A stretch of 45,801 nt of DNA from Alphaproteobacteria bacterium. GTDB lineage: Bacteria > Pseudomonadota > Alphaproteobacteria > Rhodobacterales > Rhodobacteraceae. Below are positions 7,914-16,906 of this stretch, piece by piece. The DNA lies in the NCBI GenBank assembly GCA_030425395.1, contig JAUIAS010000027.1:1-45801 (forward strand), written 5' to 3'. The notes beneath the pieces were generated by a model, which had not been told where the DNA came from, made no database searches, and was given only the letters and a program-made list of their open reading frames with translations. A program made the translations under genes and the position numbers. Each line of letters opens with the position of its first letter. Within the stretch, counting starts at the first letter, position 1.

Positions 7914-8837
7914 TTACTTCAGCGCGCCCATAACGGCGGCCTTTGCGTCGCCGCCGTCCATGGTGGTCACGCCGTCAAGCCATGCGTCCAGAACGTTGGT
8001 GTTGGCCGCAAGCCATGCGGTCGCGGCGTCGCTCGGGTCTTCGCCGTCATTCAGGATCGCGCCCATGATCTCGTTTTCCATGGCCAGCGTGAATTCCAGA
8101 TTGCTCAGCAATTTGCCGACGTTCGGGCATTCGTTCACATATCCCGCGCGGGTGTTGGTATAGACCGTTGCCCCGCCGAGGTTCGGGCCGAACCAGTCAT
8201 CGCCGCCGGTCAGGTAGGTCAGGTCATAATTGGCGTTCATCGGGTGCGGTTCCCAGGCCAGGAACACGATGGGTTCGTCGCGCTTTACCGAACGGCCAAC
8301 CTGCGCCAGCATCCCCTGTTCCGAGCTTTCCTTGACCTCGAAACCGGTCAGCCCAAAGGCATCGGCGGCGATCATGTCCATGATCAGGCGGTTGCCGTCA
8401 TTGCCCGGCTCAATGCCGTAGATGGTCGAATCCAGCGCGTCACTCTGTGCGGCGATATCGGCGAAATCCTTGATCCCAAGCCCGGCACCGACCGCATTGG
8501 TGGCCAAGGTGTATTTTGCGCCTTCAAGGTTGGCACGCACCGTGTCGACGGTGCCCGCGTCGCGGTAAGGCGCGATATCGGCCTCCATCGTGGGCATCCA
8601 GTTGCCCAGGAAAACGTCGATATCGCCCGCCGCCATCGACGTATAGGTCACAGGCACCGACAGCACCTTGATATCGGTTTCATATCCCAGCGCGTCCAGA
8701 ACGACGGTGGTGGCCGCCGTGGTGGCGGTGATGTCGGTCCAGCCCACGTCCGAAAACGTGACGGTGTTGCACTCGGCCGCCAGAGCAGGCGTTGCCGCCA
8801 CGATGGCCAGTGCGGAAAGCGTGGTCTTGATGGTCAT
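7914..8837 (-). CDS. choX: Choline ABC transporter, periplasmic binding protein
   Basis: 307 residues. A Sec signal peptide covers about residues 1-20 (MTIKTTLSALAIVAATPALA, cut before AECN). The mature OpuAC/ProX-type fold shows FSDVGWTDITATTA, IDVFLGNWMPTMEADI and the ligand-box segment FLAWEPHPMNANYDLTYL. The aromatic-rich positions (W, Y, W) are of the kind that cage a quaternary ammonium group. Binding of choline rather than betaine is inferred from the neighbouring betI, betC and betA. The start at 8837 has GGGAGAA well placed upstream; an upstream in-frame start at 8864 is less likely. It is the first gene of the minus-strand operon, reading from the shared betI promoter region. Confidence 0.92.
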   Translation of the reverse strand: MTIKTTLSALAIVAATPALAAECNTVTFSDVGWTDITATTAATTVVLDALGYETDIKVLSVPVTYTSMAAGDIDVFLGNWMPTMEADIAPYRDAGTVDTVRANLEGAKYTLATNAVGAGLGIKDFADIAAQSDALDSTIYGIEPGNDGNRLIMDMIAADAFGLTGFEVKESSEQGMLAQVGRSVKRDEPIVFLAWEPHPMNANYDLTYLTGGDDWFGPNLGGATVYTNTRAGYVNECPNVGKLLSNLEFTLAMENEIMGAILNDGEDPSDAATAWLAANTNVLDAWLDGVTTMDGGDAKAAVMGALK

Positions 8838-8874
8838 GAATATTCTCCCGTTGATCAGTGACATTTCTTTCTTG

Positions 8875-8888
8875 ATTGACTAGTCAAT
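8875..8888. promoter_or_regulatory. Probable BetI operator
   Basis: ATTGACTAGTCAAT is a perfect 14-bp palindrome midway between the divergent choX and betI starts. Its AT-rich half-sites resemble operators of BetI-type TetR repressors. BetI would repress both directions and release on choline. A weaker palindrome, GTTTACGCAAAC, lies at 8903-8914. Confidence 0.7.
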
Positions 8889-8936
8889 AAAGCGAAATTA
8901 GCGTTTACGCAAACATCGACTTGTCAGGATACCCCA

Positions 8937-9524
8937 ATGCCCAAGGTCGGAATGGAGCCTATCAGGCGCAGCGCGCTGGTCAAAGCCACGATTTCCGAGA
9001 TCGGGGCGGCGGGGACGTTGGATGTATCGGTCAGCCGCATTGCCCGCGCCGCGGGCATGTCCAGCGCGCTGGCGCATCACTATTTCGGGTCCAAGGAACA
9101 GATGCTTGTGGCGGCGATGCGCCATATCCTCACCATTTTCGGGGCCGAGGTGCGCGGTGCCATGCAGATGGCGCACACCCCGCAATCGCGCATCGAGGCC
9201 ATCGTGCGAGCCTCGTTTTCATCACAGAACTTCCGGGCGGAAACCACCGCCGCATGGCTGCATTTCTATCTTCAGGCGCAAAGCTCGGAACCAACGCGAA
9301 AGCTGCTGACAATCTATCATCACCGCTTGCGGTCGAATCTTGTGGCGAATTTCCGACCGCTTGTGGCGGATCCCGAAACCGCGGCCGAAACCATTGGATC
9401 GCTGATTGACGGGGTCTATCTGCGTCAGGTGCTGCGGCCCGAGGCGATGCCCAAGGCGCAGGCCGTCGATTTGGTTCTGGCTGCCGTTCACCGTCTTATT
9501 ACCGAAGGACAATCGCACCGATGA
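8937..9524 (+). CDS. betI: Choline-responsive TetR-family repressor BetI
   Basis: 195 residues. The N-terminal helix-turn-helix reads SVSRIARAAGMSSALAHHYF (about residues 31-50), followed by GSKEQML; this is strongly BetI-like. The C-terminal ligand domain is all-helical. It starts MPKVGMEPIRR, the usual N-terminus of the family, with AGGA upstream. It would bind the palindrome at 8875-8888 and control choXWV and its own operon. The last four bases overlap the betC start (ATGA), so the two are translationally coupled. Confidence 0.92.
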   Translation: MPKVGMEPIRRSALVKATISEIGAAGTLDVSVSRIARAAGMSSALAHHYFGSKEQMLVAAMRHILTIFGAEVRGAMQMAHTPQSRIEAIVRASFSSQNFRAETTAAWLHFYLQAQSSEPTRKLLTIYHHRLRSNLVANFRPLVADPETAAETIGSLIDGVYLRQVLRPEAMPKAQAVDLVLAAVHRLITEGQSHR

Positions 9525-11029
9525 CATCGCCCAATATCCTGATTCTGATGGTGGATCAGCTCAACGGGACGTTGTTTCCCGATGGCCCGGCTGAGTGGTT
9601 GCATACGCCCAATCTGGATCGGTTGGCCGCGCAATCCGTGCGGTTTGCCAATTCCTATACCGCCTCGCCGCTTTGCGCGCCGGGGCGGGCGGCCTTCATG
9701 ACGGGGCAATTGCCTTCGGGCACCGGGGTCTATGACAACGCGGCCGAGTTTCGCAGCGATCTGCCGACCTATGCCCACCATCTGCGCCGGGCGGGATACC
9801 GCACCTGCCTGTCGGGCAAGATGCATTTCGTCGGCCCTGACCAGTTGCACGGGTTCGAGGAACGTCTGACGACGGATATCTACCCCGCCGATTTTGGCTG
9901 GACCCCGGATTACCGCAAACCCGGCGAACGCATCGACTGGTGGTATCACAACATGGGATCGGTCACTGGCGCCGGTGTGGCCGAGATTTCCAACCAGATG
10001 GAATACGACGACGAGGTCGCCCATCACGCCCGGATGAAGCTTTATGATCTGGCCCGGGCCAAGGACACGCGTCCGTGGTGCCTGACCGTCAGCTTTACCC
10101 ATCCCCATGATCCCTATGTCGCGCGGCGCAAATACTGGGATTTGTACGAGGATTGTGAACACTTGTCCCCGCGCGTGGCGGCGATGGATTATGACGATCA
10201 CGACGCCCACTCAAAGCGCATCTTTGACGCCAATGACTGGCGCGGTTTTGACATCACCGAGGACGATATCAACCGATCGCGCCGGGCCTACTTTGCCAAT
10301 ATCTCATATCTCGATGACAAGATCGGAGAGTTGCTGCAAACCCTTGAGGACAACCGGCAAGAAGCCATCGTTGTGTTCGTATCCGATCATGGTGACATGC
10401 TGGGCGAACGCGGGTTGTGGTTCAAAATGTCCTTCTTTGAGGGCTCTGCACGGGTGCCGCTGATGATCCGCGCACCGGGATTGGAACCCGCGCGCATCGA
10501 CGATCCCGTGTCCACGATCGACCTGTGCCCGACGCTGTGCGAACTGGCCGGGGTCAGCATGCAAGACGTGATGCCCTGGACCACCGGTCAGAGCCTTGTG
10601 CCCACCGCCACAGGCACCCCGCGCACCCACCCGGTGGCCATGGAATACGCCGCCGAGGCCTCTTATGCGCCGCTGGTGGCATTGCGGTCGGGCAAGTGGA
10701 AATACACGCGCTGCGCGCTTGATCCTGAACAGTTGTTCGACCTTGAGGCCGACCCTGATGAATTGACCAACCTTGCTGCCGATCCTGCCCATGCGGAAAT
10801 GCTGGCCGGATTTCGTGCGCAGGCTGACGAAAGATGGGATCTGGACCGGTTCGATGCCGAGGTGCGCGCCAGTCAGGCGCGGCGCTGGGTCGTTTATGAG
10901 GCGCTGCGGCAGGGCGGGTATTATCCGTGGGATTACCAGCCGCTGCAAAAGGCGTCGGAACGGTTCATGCGCAATCACATGGATCTGAATGATGTCGAGG
11001 AAAGCCAACGTTTCCCCCGTGGCGAATAG
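9521..11029 (+). CDS. betC: Choline-sulfatase
   Basis: 502 residues. It hydrolyses choline-O-sulfate to choline and sulfate in the cytosol. The sulfatase signature C52-A-P-G-R56 (LCAPGRAAFMTG) carries the Cys that is converted to formylglycine by a maturation enzyme, which is not in the window. Metal-binding residues appear as the early MVDQ (D12), FTHPHDPY and VSDHGDMLGERG. The C-terminal segment WDYQPLQKASERFMRNHMDLNDVE is typical of choline sulfatases. It is coupled to betI and 100 bases upstream of betA, so choline-O-sulfate can serve as a betaine precursor. Confidence 0.94.
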   Translation: MTSPNILILMVDQLNGTLFPDGPAEWLHTPNLDRLAAQSVRFANSYTASPLCAPGRAAFMTGQLPSGTGVYDNAAEFRSDLPTYAHHLRRAGYRTCLSGKMHFVGPDQLHGFEERLTTDIYPADFGWTPDYRKPGERIDWWYHNMGSVTGAGVAEISNQMEYDDEVAHHARMKLYDLARAKDTRPWCLTVSFTHPHDPYVARRKYWDLYEDCEHLSPRVAAMDYDDHDAHSKRIFDANDWRGFDITEDDINRSRRAYFANISYLDDKIGELLQTLEDNRQEAIVVFVSDHGDMLGERGLWFKMSFFEGSARVPLMIRAPGLEPARIDDPVSTIDLCPTLCELAGVSMQDVMPWTTGQSLVPTATGTPRTHPVAMEYAAEASYAPLVALRSGKWKYTRCALDPEQLFDLEADPDELTNLAADPAHAEMLAGFRAQADERWDLDRFDAEVRASQARRWVVYEALRQGGYYPWDYQPLQKASERFMRNHMDLNDVEESQRFPRGE

Positions 11030-11129
11030 CGGGCACGTGGGACGTTTCGTAACCCGAACACCCGCAAGCCCGAATGCTGGTGAACCCGAAGGCCGCCGTC
11101 TGGTGGCGCAAGACGTGCAAGGATAGGCA

Positions 11130-12779
11130 ATGGAAGCGGATTATGTGATTGTCGGCGCCGGCAGCGCGGGCTGCGCCATGGCGTATCGGTTGTCCGAGGC
11201 GGGGGCCTCGGTGCTGGTGATTGAATACGGCGGCACAGATTGGGGGCCGCTCATCCAGATGCCGGCGGCGCTCAGCTATCCGATGAACATGTCGCTTTAT
11301 GACTGGGGGTATCGGTCCGAGCCGGAACCGCACATGAACAACCGCCGCATGGCCTGTCCGCGCGGCAAGGTGATCGGCGGGTCGTCGTCGATCAACGGGA
11401 TGGTCTATGTCCGTGGTCACGCGCTGGATTATGACCATTGGGACGAGAGCGGCGCGCACGGATGGTCCTATGCGGATGTGCTGCCGTATTTCAAACGCAT
11501 GGAAAGCTGGGACAGTCGCGGCCATGGCGGCGATGCGGATTGGCGCGGGGCGTCCGGGCCGCTGCATGTCACCCGTGGTCCGCGCGAAAACCCGCTGTTC
11601 ACGGCCTTTGTCGAGGCGGGCAAACAAGCCGGATACGAGGCGACCAGCGATTACAACGGGGAAAAGCAGGAAGGCTTTGGCCCGATGGAACAGACCGTCC
11701 ACAAGGGGCGGCGCTGGTCGGCGGCCAATGCGTATCTGCGGCCCGCTCTGAAGCGGCCCAACTGCGATCTGGTGCGCGGGTTGGTGCAGCGTGTGGCGAT
11801 CGAGGACGGGCGCGCCACCGGGGTCGTGCTGGATGGCGGGCGCATGGTCCATGCCCGCCGGGAGGTGATCCTCGCGGCATCGTCGATTAATTCGCCCAAG
11901 ATCCTGATGTTGTCGGGAATCGGTCCTGCCGCCCATCTGGCCGAACACGGAATTGACGTGGTGGCCGACCGCCCCGGCGTTGGGGGCAATCTGCAGGATC
12001 ACCTTGAGCTTTACGTTCAGATGGCCTCGAAACAGCCGATCACGCTTTATAAACACTGGAACCTGATCTCCAAGGCGGCCATCGGGGCGCAGTGGCTGTT
12101 CCGCAAGACCGGGCTGGGCGCGTCGAACCAGTTCGAGAGCGCGGGGTTCATACGGTCGCGTGCCGGGGTGCCTTATCCCGATATCCAATATCATTTCCTG
12201 CCGATCGCGGTGCGCTATGACGGGCAGGCGGCGGCCGAAGGGCACGGCTTTCAGGCCCATGTCGGCCCGATGCGGTCAAAATCGCGGGGGCGGGTGTCTC
12301 TGCGGTCGGCCGATCCGGGGGCGGCCCCGGTGATCCGGTTCAACTATATGTCCCATCCCGATGATTGGGAGGAGTTCCGCACCTGCATCCGTCTGACCCG
12401 CGAGATATTCGCCCAGCCCGCGTTCGAGCCGTTCGTCAAGCATGAGATCCAGCCCGGCGCGGATGTGCAAAGCGATGCCGAGATCGACGCGTTTATCGCC
12501 GAACACGCCGAAAGCGCCTACCACCCCTGCGGCACCTGCCGGATGGGGCGGCGCGATGATCCGGACGCGGTTGTCGATCCCGAGGGGCGCGTGATCGGCG
12601 TGGACGGTCTGCGCGTGGCCGACAGTTCGATCTTTCCGCGCATTACCAATGGCAACCTGAACGGGCCATCCATTCTGGTGGGGGAGAAGATGTCCGACCA
12701 CATTCTGGGACGTGATCCGCTGCCAAAGGATAACGCGCGCCCGTGGGTGCATCCGGAGTGGGAGACCGCACAGAGGTAG
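11130..12779 (+). CDS. betA: Choline dehydrogenase (GMC oxidoreductase)
   Basis: 549 residues. It oxidises choline to betaine aldehyde with FAD. The N-terminal nucleotide fold is [16 protein letters not shown] (residues 6-21), with the GMC signature [18 protein letters not shown] at about 85-102. The active site has H465 in [10 protein letters not shown] and the conserved Asn segment NGNLNGPSI at about 507-515. It is the third gene after betI and betC. In most relatives betB (betaine-aldehyde dehydrogenase) is adjacent; here the next gene is an unrelated nuclease, so the second oxidation step must be encoded elsewhere or be done by BetA itself. Confidence 0.93.
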   Translation: MEADYVIVGAGSAGCAMAYRLSEAGASVLVIEYGGTDWGPLIQMPAALSYPMNMSLYDWGYRSEPEPHMNNRRMACPRGKVIGGSSSINGMVYVRGHALDYDHWDESGAHGWSYADVLPYFKRMESWDSRGHGGDADWRGASGPLHVTRGPRENPLFTAFVEAGKQAGYEATSDYNGEKQEGFGPMEQTVHKGRRWSAANAYLRPALKRPNCDLVRGLVQRVAIEDGRATGVVLDGGRMVHARREVILAASSINSPKILMLSGIGPAAHLAEHGIDVVADRPGVGGNLQDHLELYVQMASKQPITLYKHWNLISKAAIGAQWLFRKTGLGASNQFESAGFIRSRAGVPYPDIQYHFLPIAVRYDGQAAAEGHGFQAHVGPMRSKSRGRVSLRSADPGAAPVIRFNYMSHPDDWEEFRTCIRLTREIFAQPAFEPFVKHEIQPGADVQSDAEIDAFIAEHAESAYHPCGTCRMGRRDDPDAVVDPEGRVIGVDGLRVADSSIFPRITNGNLNGPSILVGEKMSDHILGRDPLPKDNARPWVHPEWETAQR

Positions 12780-12899
12780 ACCCGGCAAGGTCGGACGCCG
12801 CGCGCGCGATCCGGCGTTGGTTCGGGGCGCTTCAAGCTGCGTTAACCTTTGTGTCGCGGGTGGCTTGATATCCCGGCCTGCGACGAACATTTTAACGAA

Positions 12900-13556
12900 A
12901 TGTTAAGAATTTGTGCTCTCTTCGTTCTCCTGTCTCTCCCTCTTGCCGCGCTTGCTGATCCGGCGGGACGTGTGCGTGTCATTGATGGCGATACGTTCGA
13001 GGTTGGCGGCGAAACCGTGCGATTGTTCGGGATCGACGCGGTGGAAACCGAACAGACCTGCCAGACCGAGGCCGGGCAGGCATGGGCGTGCGGTGCATGG
13101 ATCACCGATGAGGTGCGCAGCCGCTATCAGGGGCACCGCGCAACCTGCACGACCCGCGATGTGGATCGGTATGGGCGCATCGTGGCGACCTGTCAGATCG
13201 ACGGGCGCGACGTCGGGCGGGCGCTGGTGCGCGATGGGTTGGCCTTTGCCTACCGCCGCTATTCGATGCGGTATGATCTGGACGAAAAAGGTGCCGCGAT
13301 TGCCCGCCGGGGGCTGCATGACCATCTGGTTCAGCGTCCGGCAGAATTCCGCAGGACCGGAACACCGCCGCCACCCGCACAAACCGCAACGGATTGCGTG
13401 ATAAAGGGCAATATTTCGTCCAAGGGGACCCGCATCTATCACGTGCCGGGGCAGGAACACTACGGCCGCACCCGGATCAACACGGGCAAGGGGGAACGCT
13501 GGTTCTGCACCGAAGCCGACGCCCGCGCCGCAGGGTGGCGGCGGGCGAAAAACTGA
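12900..13556 (+). CDS. Exported thermonuclease-family protein (SNase-like)
   Basis: 218 residues. A signal peptide covers about residues 1-19 (MLRICALFVLLSLPLAALA). The staphylococcal-nuclease fold follows: VRVIDGDTFEVGGETVRLFGIDAVE holds the Asp ligands and catalytic Arg and Glu, and TTRDVDRYGRIVATC supplies the second Arg. The C-terminal part (about 165-218) has the CVIKGNISSKGTRIYHVPGQ segment and WFCTEADARAAGWRRAK, seen in many proteobacterial exported SNase proteins. The likely role is periplasmic or extracellular nucleic-acid breakdown. It is on its own, 120 bases after betA. The start at 12900 fits the signal peptide, although its ribosome site is weak. Confidence 0.85.
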   Translation: MLRICALFVLLSLPLAALADPAGRVRVIDGDTFEVGGETVRLFGIDAVETEQTCQTEAGQAWACGAWITDEVRSRYQGHRATCTTRDVDRYGRIVATCQIDGRDVGRALVRDGLAFAYRRYSMRYDLDEKGAAIARRGLHDHLVQRPAEFRRTGTPPPPAQTATDCVIKGNISSKGTRIYHVPGQEHYGRTRINTGKGERWFCTEADARAAGWRRAKN

Positions 13557-13594
13557 CGCGCAGTGACGTAACACCCGCCAAACGCGACGTGTGC

Positions 13595-13670
13595 CGGGGA
13601 CGCGTCACACCCGAGCCGTGCCACGAAAAACACAGATGCGCGGGCCGCTTTGCGGCTGTTCCGCGCGGGG
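13595..13670. repeat. Composite dispersed repeat, copy 1
   Basis: Two parts lie side by side. Part A (13595-13629) runs from CGGGGACGCGTCACACCC to CACGAAAA. Part B (13638-13670) is a 33-base hairpin in which GCCGC-TTT-GCGGC is nested inside CGCGG...CCGCG. Both parts recur in the gap at 42166-42200 and 42384-42416. Part A agrees at about 29 of 35 positions and part B at about 30 of 33. No reading frame is conserved. Confidence 0.6.
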
Positions 13671-13742
13671 ATTGAACGGCCCGGGCCAGTCCTGCGCGCG
13701 GCCATGCCTCTTTCCGTCCATCTACCCGAAAAAATGATGCGT

Positions 13743-13756
13743 TTGACATGCGTCAA
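13743..13756. promoter_or_regulatory. FNR/FnrL-type box upstream of the DUF465 gene
   Basis: TTGAC-ATGC-GTCAA is a perfect dyad of the FNR/CRP class. A TAGTCT -10-like hexamer lies at 13779-13784, so a start near 13791 would put the box centre at about -41.5, the class II activator position. Low-oxygen activation of the next gene is the inference. Confidence 0.65.
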
Positions 13757-13813
13757 TGACGGGGGGTCGGGGCGGGCCTAGTCTTTGATCAACACAACAA
13801 GGAGAGACCACAT

Positions 13814-14056
13814 ATGTCGCATACCCCTCATGAACTGGCTGCTGAATTTCCCGAAATGGCGGAACGCATTGCGGCCCTGAAGGGATCGGATGCGCATTTT
13901 GCCAGATTGGCGGATGAGTATCACGAAGTGAACCGCGCGGTGCATCGCGCCGAAACGCTTGTTGAACCGATTGATCAGGGTGCCGAAACCGATCTGCGCA
14001 AGAAGCGCGCGGCGCTCAAGGACGAAATCTGGTCGATGCTTCAGGCCGCCGCCTGA
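13814..14056 (+). CDS. YdcH / DUF465 family small protein
   Basis: 80 residues, charged and helical, with the conserved core FARLADEYHEVNRAVHRAE (residues 34-52) followed by a Lys/Arg-rich second helix (LRKKRAALKDEIWSML). DUF465 proteins form a short helical hairpin, and their function is not established. The ATG is preceded by AAGGAGAG. The perfect FNR-type box 60-70 bases upstream suggests oxygen control. It converges with pccR (gap of five bases between the ends), which leaves no room for separate terminators. Confidence 0.85.
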   Translation: MSHTPHELAAEFPEMAERIAALKGSDAHFARLADEYHEVNRAVHRAETLVEPIDQGAETDLRKKRAALKDEIWSMLQAAA

Positions 14057-14061
14057 CGGCG

Positions 14062-15459
14062 TCAGTCCACGTCATAAGGCAGGACGCCGCGCGTGTTCAT
14101 GTCGATCCTGAGTTGCCGTTCCAGCGGCGGAACGGATCGTTGATGACATGTGCGGCGTTCGCATATCCGGCAGGAAATTCCGATCGGTTCAAAGGCGCTC
14201 GCGTTGCTGACGTCCAGCGTATCGGCGTAGACGAGCGACCCTGCGTGCTTGACCTCGCAGCCCAAGGCGATGGCGTAACGGCGCACCGGCGCGCCATATG
14301 AGCCGCCAGGCTTGGACACATCCCGCGCCAGACTGATATAGCGGATGCCGTCCGGCGTTTCGGCCAGTTGCCTGAGAAACCGGCCCGGCGTTTCAAAGGC
14401 GCGGTGCACGTTCCACAGCGGGCAGGCCCCGCCGAATCGTGCGAATTGCAACCGGGTGGCGGAATGCCGTTTGGTGATCGTTCCCGCCTGATCCACCCGC
14501 ACGAAGAAGAAGGGCACGCCCTTGGCTCCGGGGCGTTGCAACGTTGACAGGCGGTGCGCGACCTGTTCGACCGAGGCCCCGAAGCGACGGCCCAGAACCT
14601 CAAGATCGTGGCGGCAGTCCTGTGCCGCGGACAGGAACGCGCCATAGGGCATCATCGCGGCGCCGGCAAAGTAATTGGCCAGACCGACCTTGGCGATGGC
14701 GCGGGCTGCGTCGCTTTGGAAGCGGGCGAAATCCAGCGTTGCTTCGAGCAGCTTGTCCTGTGACAGCAGTGCCAGTTGCAACAGCAATTGAAACACCTGC
14801 GTTTCGGGTGTCGGGCGCAGCGACAGGCGCAGGGTGTTGGTTTCTGTGTCGAACACGCGTGTCGGTCCGGCATCCACCCATTCAACCCGAACCCCCATGC
14901 GCGACAGGCGGTCAATCGCGGCCTCGCGGATATCGCCTTGGCTGGCTTGGGCCGCAAAGTTTTCGGCGGCCCGGTCAACCGCGTCGATGTAGTTGTCGCA
15001 ATAGTGGAAGAAATCGCGCACCTCGTCCCATGGGCTGGTCTGGCTGCGCGCATCCTCGCGGCCAAGCGCCTCGTCCAGCGATGCGAGCCTTTCATGGGTC
15101 TGACGGTAGGCGCGGTGCAGTTCGATAAAGGCGCGCGCCAAGGCGGGGGCGTTCGATGCCGTCAACCGCATGTCCGCCAGTGGTGGCATGGTGTCGGCAA
15201 AGATCGGATCGGCCAGTGCTTCGCGCATGTCGGACACCAGACGTTCGCTGTCCCCGGTGCTGAGCTCGGTCACGTCAATCCCGAATTCCTGCGCCAGAGC
15301 GAGAACCACGGATGTGCTGACCGGGCGATTGTTATTTTCCATTTGGTTGAGGTAGGGCAGGGACACGCCCAGTTTCCCGGCAAAGTCCTTTTGGGTCAGG
15401 CCCATGCGCGTGCGCATCTCGCGGAGTTTGGCCCCTGCGTAAAGTTTCTGGGTTGCCAT
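14062..15459 (-). CDS. pccR: Short-chain fatty acyl regulator PccR (ScfR family)
   Basis: 465 residues. An XRE helix-turn-helix occupies about residues 9-63 (LTQKDFAGKLGVSLPYLNQME). A middle IrrE-like region spans roughly 150-290. A C-terminal ScfR domain ends in a Cys-rich block, CRICERRTCHQR. This is the architecture described for PccR of Rhodobacter sphaeroides, which controls propionyl-CoA carboxylase and is thought to sense a short-chain acyl-CoA. The start at 15459 gives the normal MATQKLYAGAKLRE N-terminus. Two TTTGCAAA sites directly upstream suggest autoregulation, and matching sites stand before pccB. It is transcribed away from the MFS/pccB side. Confidence 0.9.
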   Translation of the reverse strand: MATQKLYAGAKLREMRTRMGLTQKDFAGKLGVSLPYLNQMENNNRPVSTSVVLALAQEFGIDVTELSTGDSERLVSDMREALADPIFADTMPPLADMRLTASNAPALARAFIELHRAYRQTHERLASLDEALGREDARSQTSPWDEVRDFFHYCDNYIDAVDRAAENFAAQASQGDIREAAIDRLSRMGVRVEWVDAGPTRVFDTETNTLRLSLRPTPETQVFQLLLQLALLSQDKLLEATLDFARFQSDAARAIAKVGLANYFAGAAMMPYGAFLSAAQDCRHDLEVLGRRFGASVEQVAHRLSTLQRPGAKGVPFFFVRVDQAGTITKRHSATRLQFARFGGACPLWNVHRAFETPGRFLRQLAETPDGIRYISLARDVSKPGGSYGAPVRRYAIALGCEVKHAGSLVYADTLDVSNASAFEPIGISCRICERRTCHQRSVPPLERQLRIDMNTRGVLPYDVD

Positions 15460-15467
15460 CGGACACC

Positions 15468-15505
15468 TTTGCAAATTTCGGCCGGTCGCCCCGGATCTTT
15501 GCAAA
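15468..15505. promoter_or_regulatory. PccR operators upstream of pccR
   Basis: Two perfect TTTGCAAA palindromes at 15468-15475 and 15498-15505, 30 bases apart (about three helical turns, same face). They lie 9 and 39 bases before the pccR start, a placement expected for autorepression. The same octamer occurs before pccB. Confidence 0.75.
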
Positions 15506-15520
15506 CCTGCCCCGCAAAGC

Positions 15521-16735
15521 TCACATGGTCAATCTGCGTTCGCGCAGGACGACAAGAGCGATGAATACGACACTGGCCGCTGCCGTCAGGAACATGATCC
15601 AAAGCAATGGGTTCGGTCCGGTTTCGATGGTCAGCATCATTCCGGCGATCGCGCTGAGCGCGGCACCGCCCCCCAGCATGATTGACCCCGCCAGCCCAGA
15701 AGCGGACCCGGCCAGATGCGGGCGCACCGACATTGATCCTGACGTGGCGCTGGGCAGCGCCATGCCGTTGCCGATCCCCACAAGGGCCATCAAACCGAAG
15801 AAGCTGTTGACCCCACCGATCCCGACAATGAACAGCAGAAGGGACAGCCCCGCCCCGAGGGTATTGAGCGTGCAGCCCCAGAACACCATTTTGTTGATCC
15901 CGAAGTGGGTGGCGAACCGACCGGACACGACATTGCCAATGAAATAGCCAATGGCCGGGACGCCAAAGTAGAATCCCAGTGTCGCGCTATCGAGGCCAAA
16001 AACATGTGATCCGACAAACGGTGCCCCGCCGAGATACGCAAAAAATGTGCCTGACGTGGTCGCCGATGCGAGCGAATAGCCCCAGAACCGGGGCGATTTC
16101 AGCAATTCGCCGTATTGGCGGAACTGCTGTGCCAGCGTCAGGCCGGAGGCCACGGCCGTTTCGCCGAAATCCAGCCATGTCAGCGCAAAGGCCACAAGCG
16201 CCAGTGCGAACATGAGCCAGAAGGTTGATTGCCACCCGAAGGCCTCGCCAAGGACGCCGCCGATGGCCGGGCTGATCATTGGGACAACGGCCATGCCTGC
16301 CGTCACATAGCCGATCATCGAGGCTGCCTTGTCGGCTGGAAAGATATCGCGCACCGATGCCCGGCTCAGAACCAATGCCACGGCGACGACGGCCTGGCTC
16401 ATGCGGAAGAAGAGAAATGCCTCGACCGACCGGGCCATGATGCATCCCAGTGTGGCCAGTGCAAACAGGCAGATGCCCCAGAGCAACACGGGCCGCCGCC
16501 CGATATTGTCCGAGATCGGTCCGATCAGGATCTGCAAGCCTGCCATCACCAGCAAATAGACCGCCACGGCCAGTTGTATGATCCGGTAGTCCGCATCGAA
16601 ATAGTCCGCCATCGCCGGAAGGCTGGGCAGGAAGATGTTCATCGTCAGCGCCGACAGCCCGGTCAGAAAGATCAGCGTAAAGATGTGCGGTGGGCTGGTT
16701 CGCTTCAGAAATCGTGGGGGGCTGTGATGCGACAT
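15521..16735 (-). CDS. MFS drug-efflux-type transporter (Bcr/CflA-like)
   Basis: 404 residues with about 12 hydrophobic spans. The MFS motif A appears as GPISDNIGRRPVLLWG between helices 2 and 3. The LSRASVRDIFPADKAASMIGY segment and the MISPAIGGVLGEAFGWQSTF motif C region are typical of the Bcr/CflA subfamily of proton-driven exporters. The start at 16735 has AGG upstream; a TTG ten codons earlier is possible. It sits between pccR and pccB, and its promoter region is shared with pccB. That makes co-control by PccR possible and raises the idea that it exports a short-chain acid or related compound. That role is speculative. Confidence 0.85.
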   Translation of the reverse strand: MSHHSPPRFLKRTSPPHIFTLIFLTGLSALTMNIFLPSLPAMADYFDADYRIIQLAVAVYLLVMAGLQILIGPISDNIGRRPVLLWGICLFALATLGCIMARSVEAFLFFRMSQAVVAVALVLSRASVRDIFPADKAASMIGYVTAGMAVVPMISPAIGGVLGEAFGWQSTFWLMFALALVAFALTWLDFGETAVASGLTLAQQFRQYGELLKSPRFWGYSLASATTSGTFFAYLGGAPFVGSHVFGLDSATLGFYFGVPAIGYFIGNVVSGRFATHFGINKMVFWGCTLNTLGAGLSLLLFIVGIGGVNSFFGLMALVGIGNGMALPSATSGSMSVRPHLAGSASGLAGSIMLGGGAALSAIAGMMLTIETGPNPLLWIMFLTAAASVVFIALVVLRERRLTM

Positions 16736-16787
16736 GATCCAAGACCTAGGATCGGCGCGCGGCAATGTCCATTAGATCACCTGTTAA

Positions 16788-16840
16788 TTAGCAAATTTTC
16801 ATTTTGCTGATCTTTGTTGGCAGAATGTTTGCAAATTTGC
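16788..16840. promoter_or_regulatory. PccR operators between the MFS gene and pccB
   Basis: TTTGCAAA at 16828-16835 runs directly into TTTGC. An imperfect pair, TTAGCAAA at 16788-16795 and TTTGCTGA at 16803-16810, forms an inverted repeat with a 7-base spacer. This region serves both the MFS gene and pccB and repeats the octamer found before pccR. Confidence 0.75.
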
Positions 16841-16906
16841 CGAAATATGCTTTGGTCGCGGCCCGTCTCAGCCTATAACGCGCCAAACCAAAAAGGGGAC
16901 CCGTCC

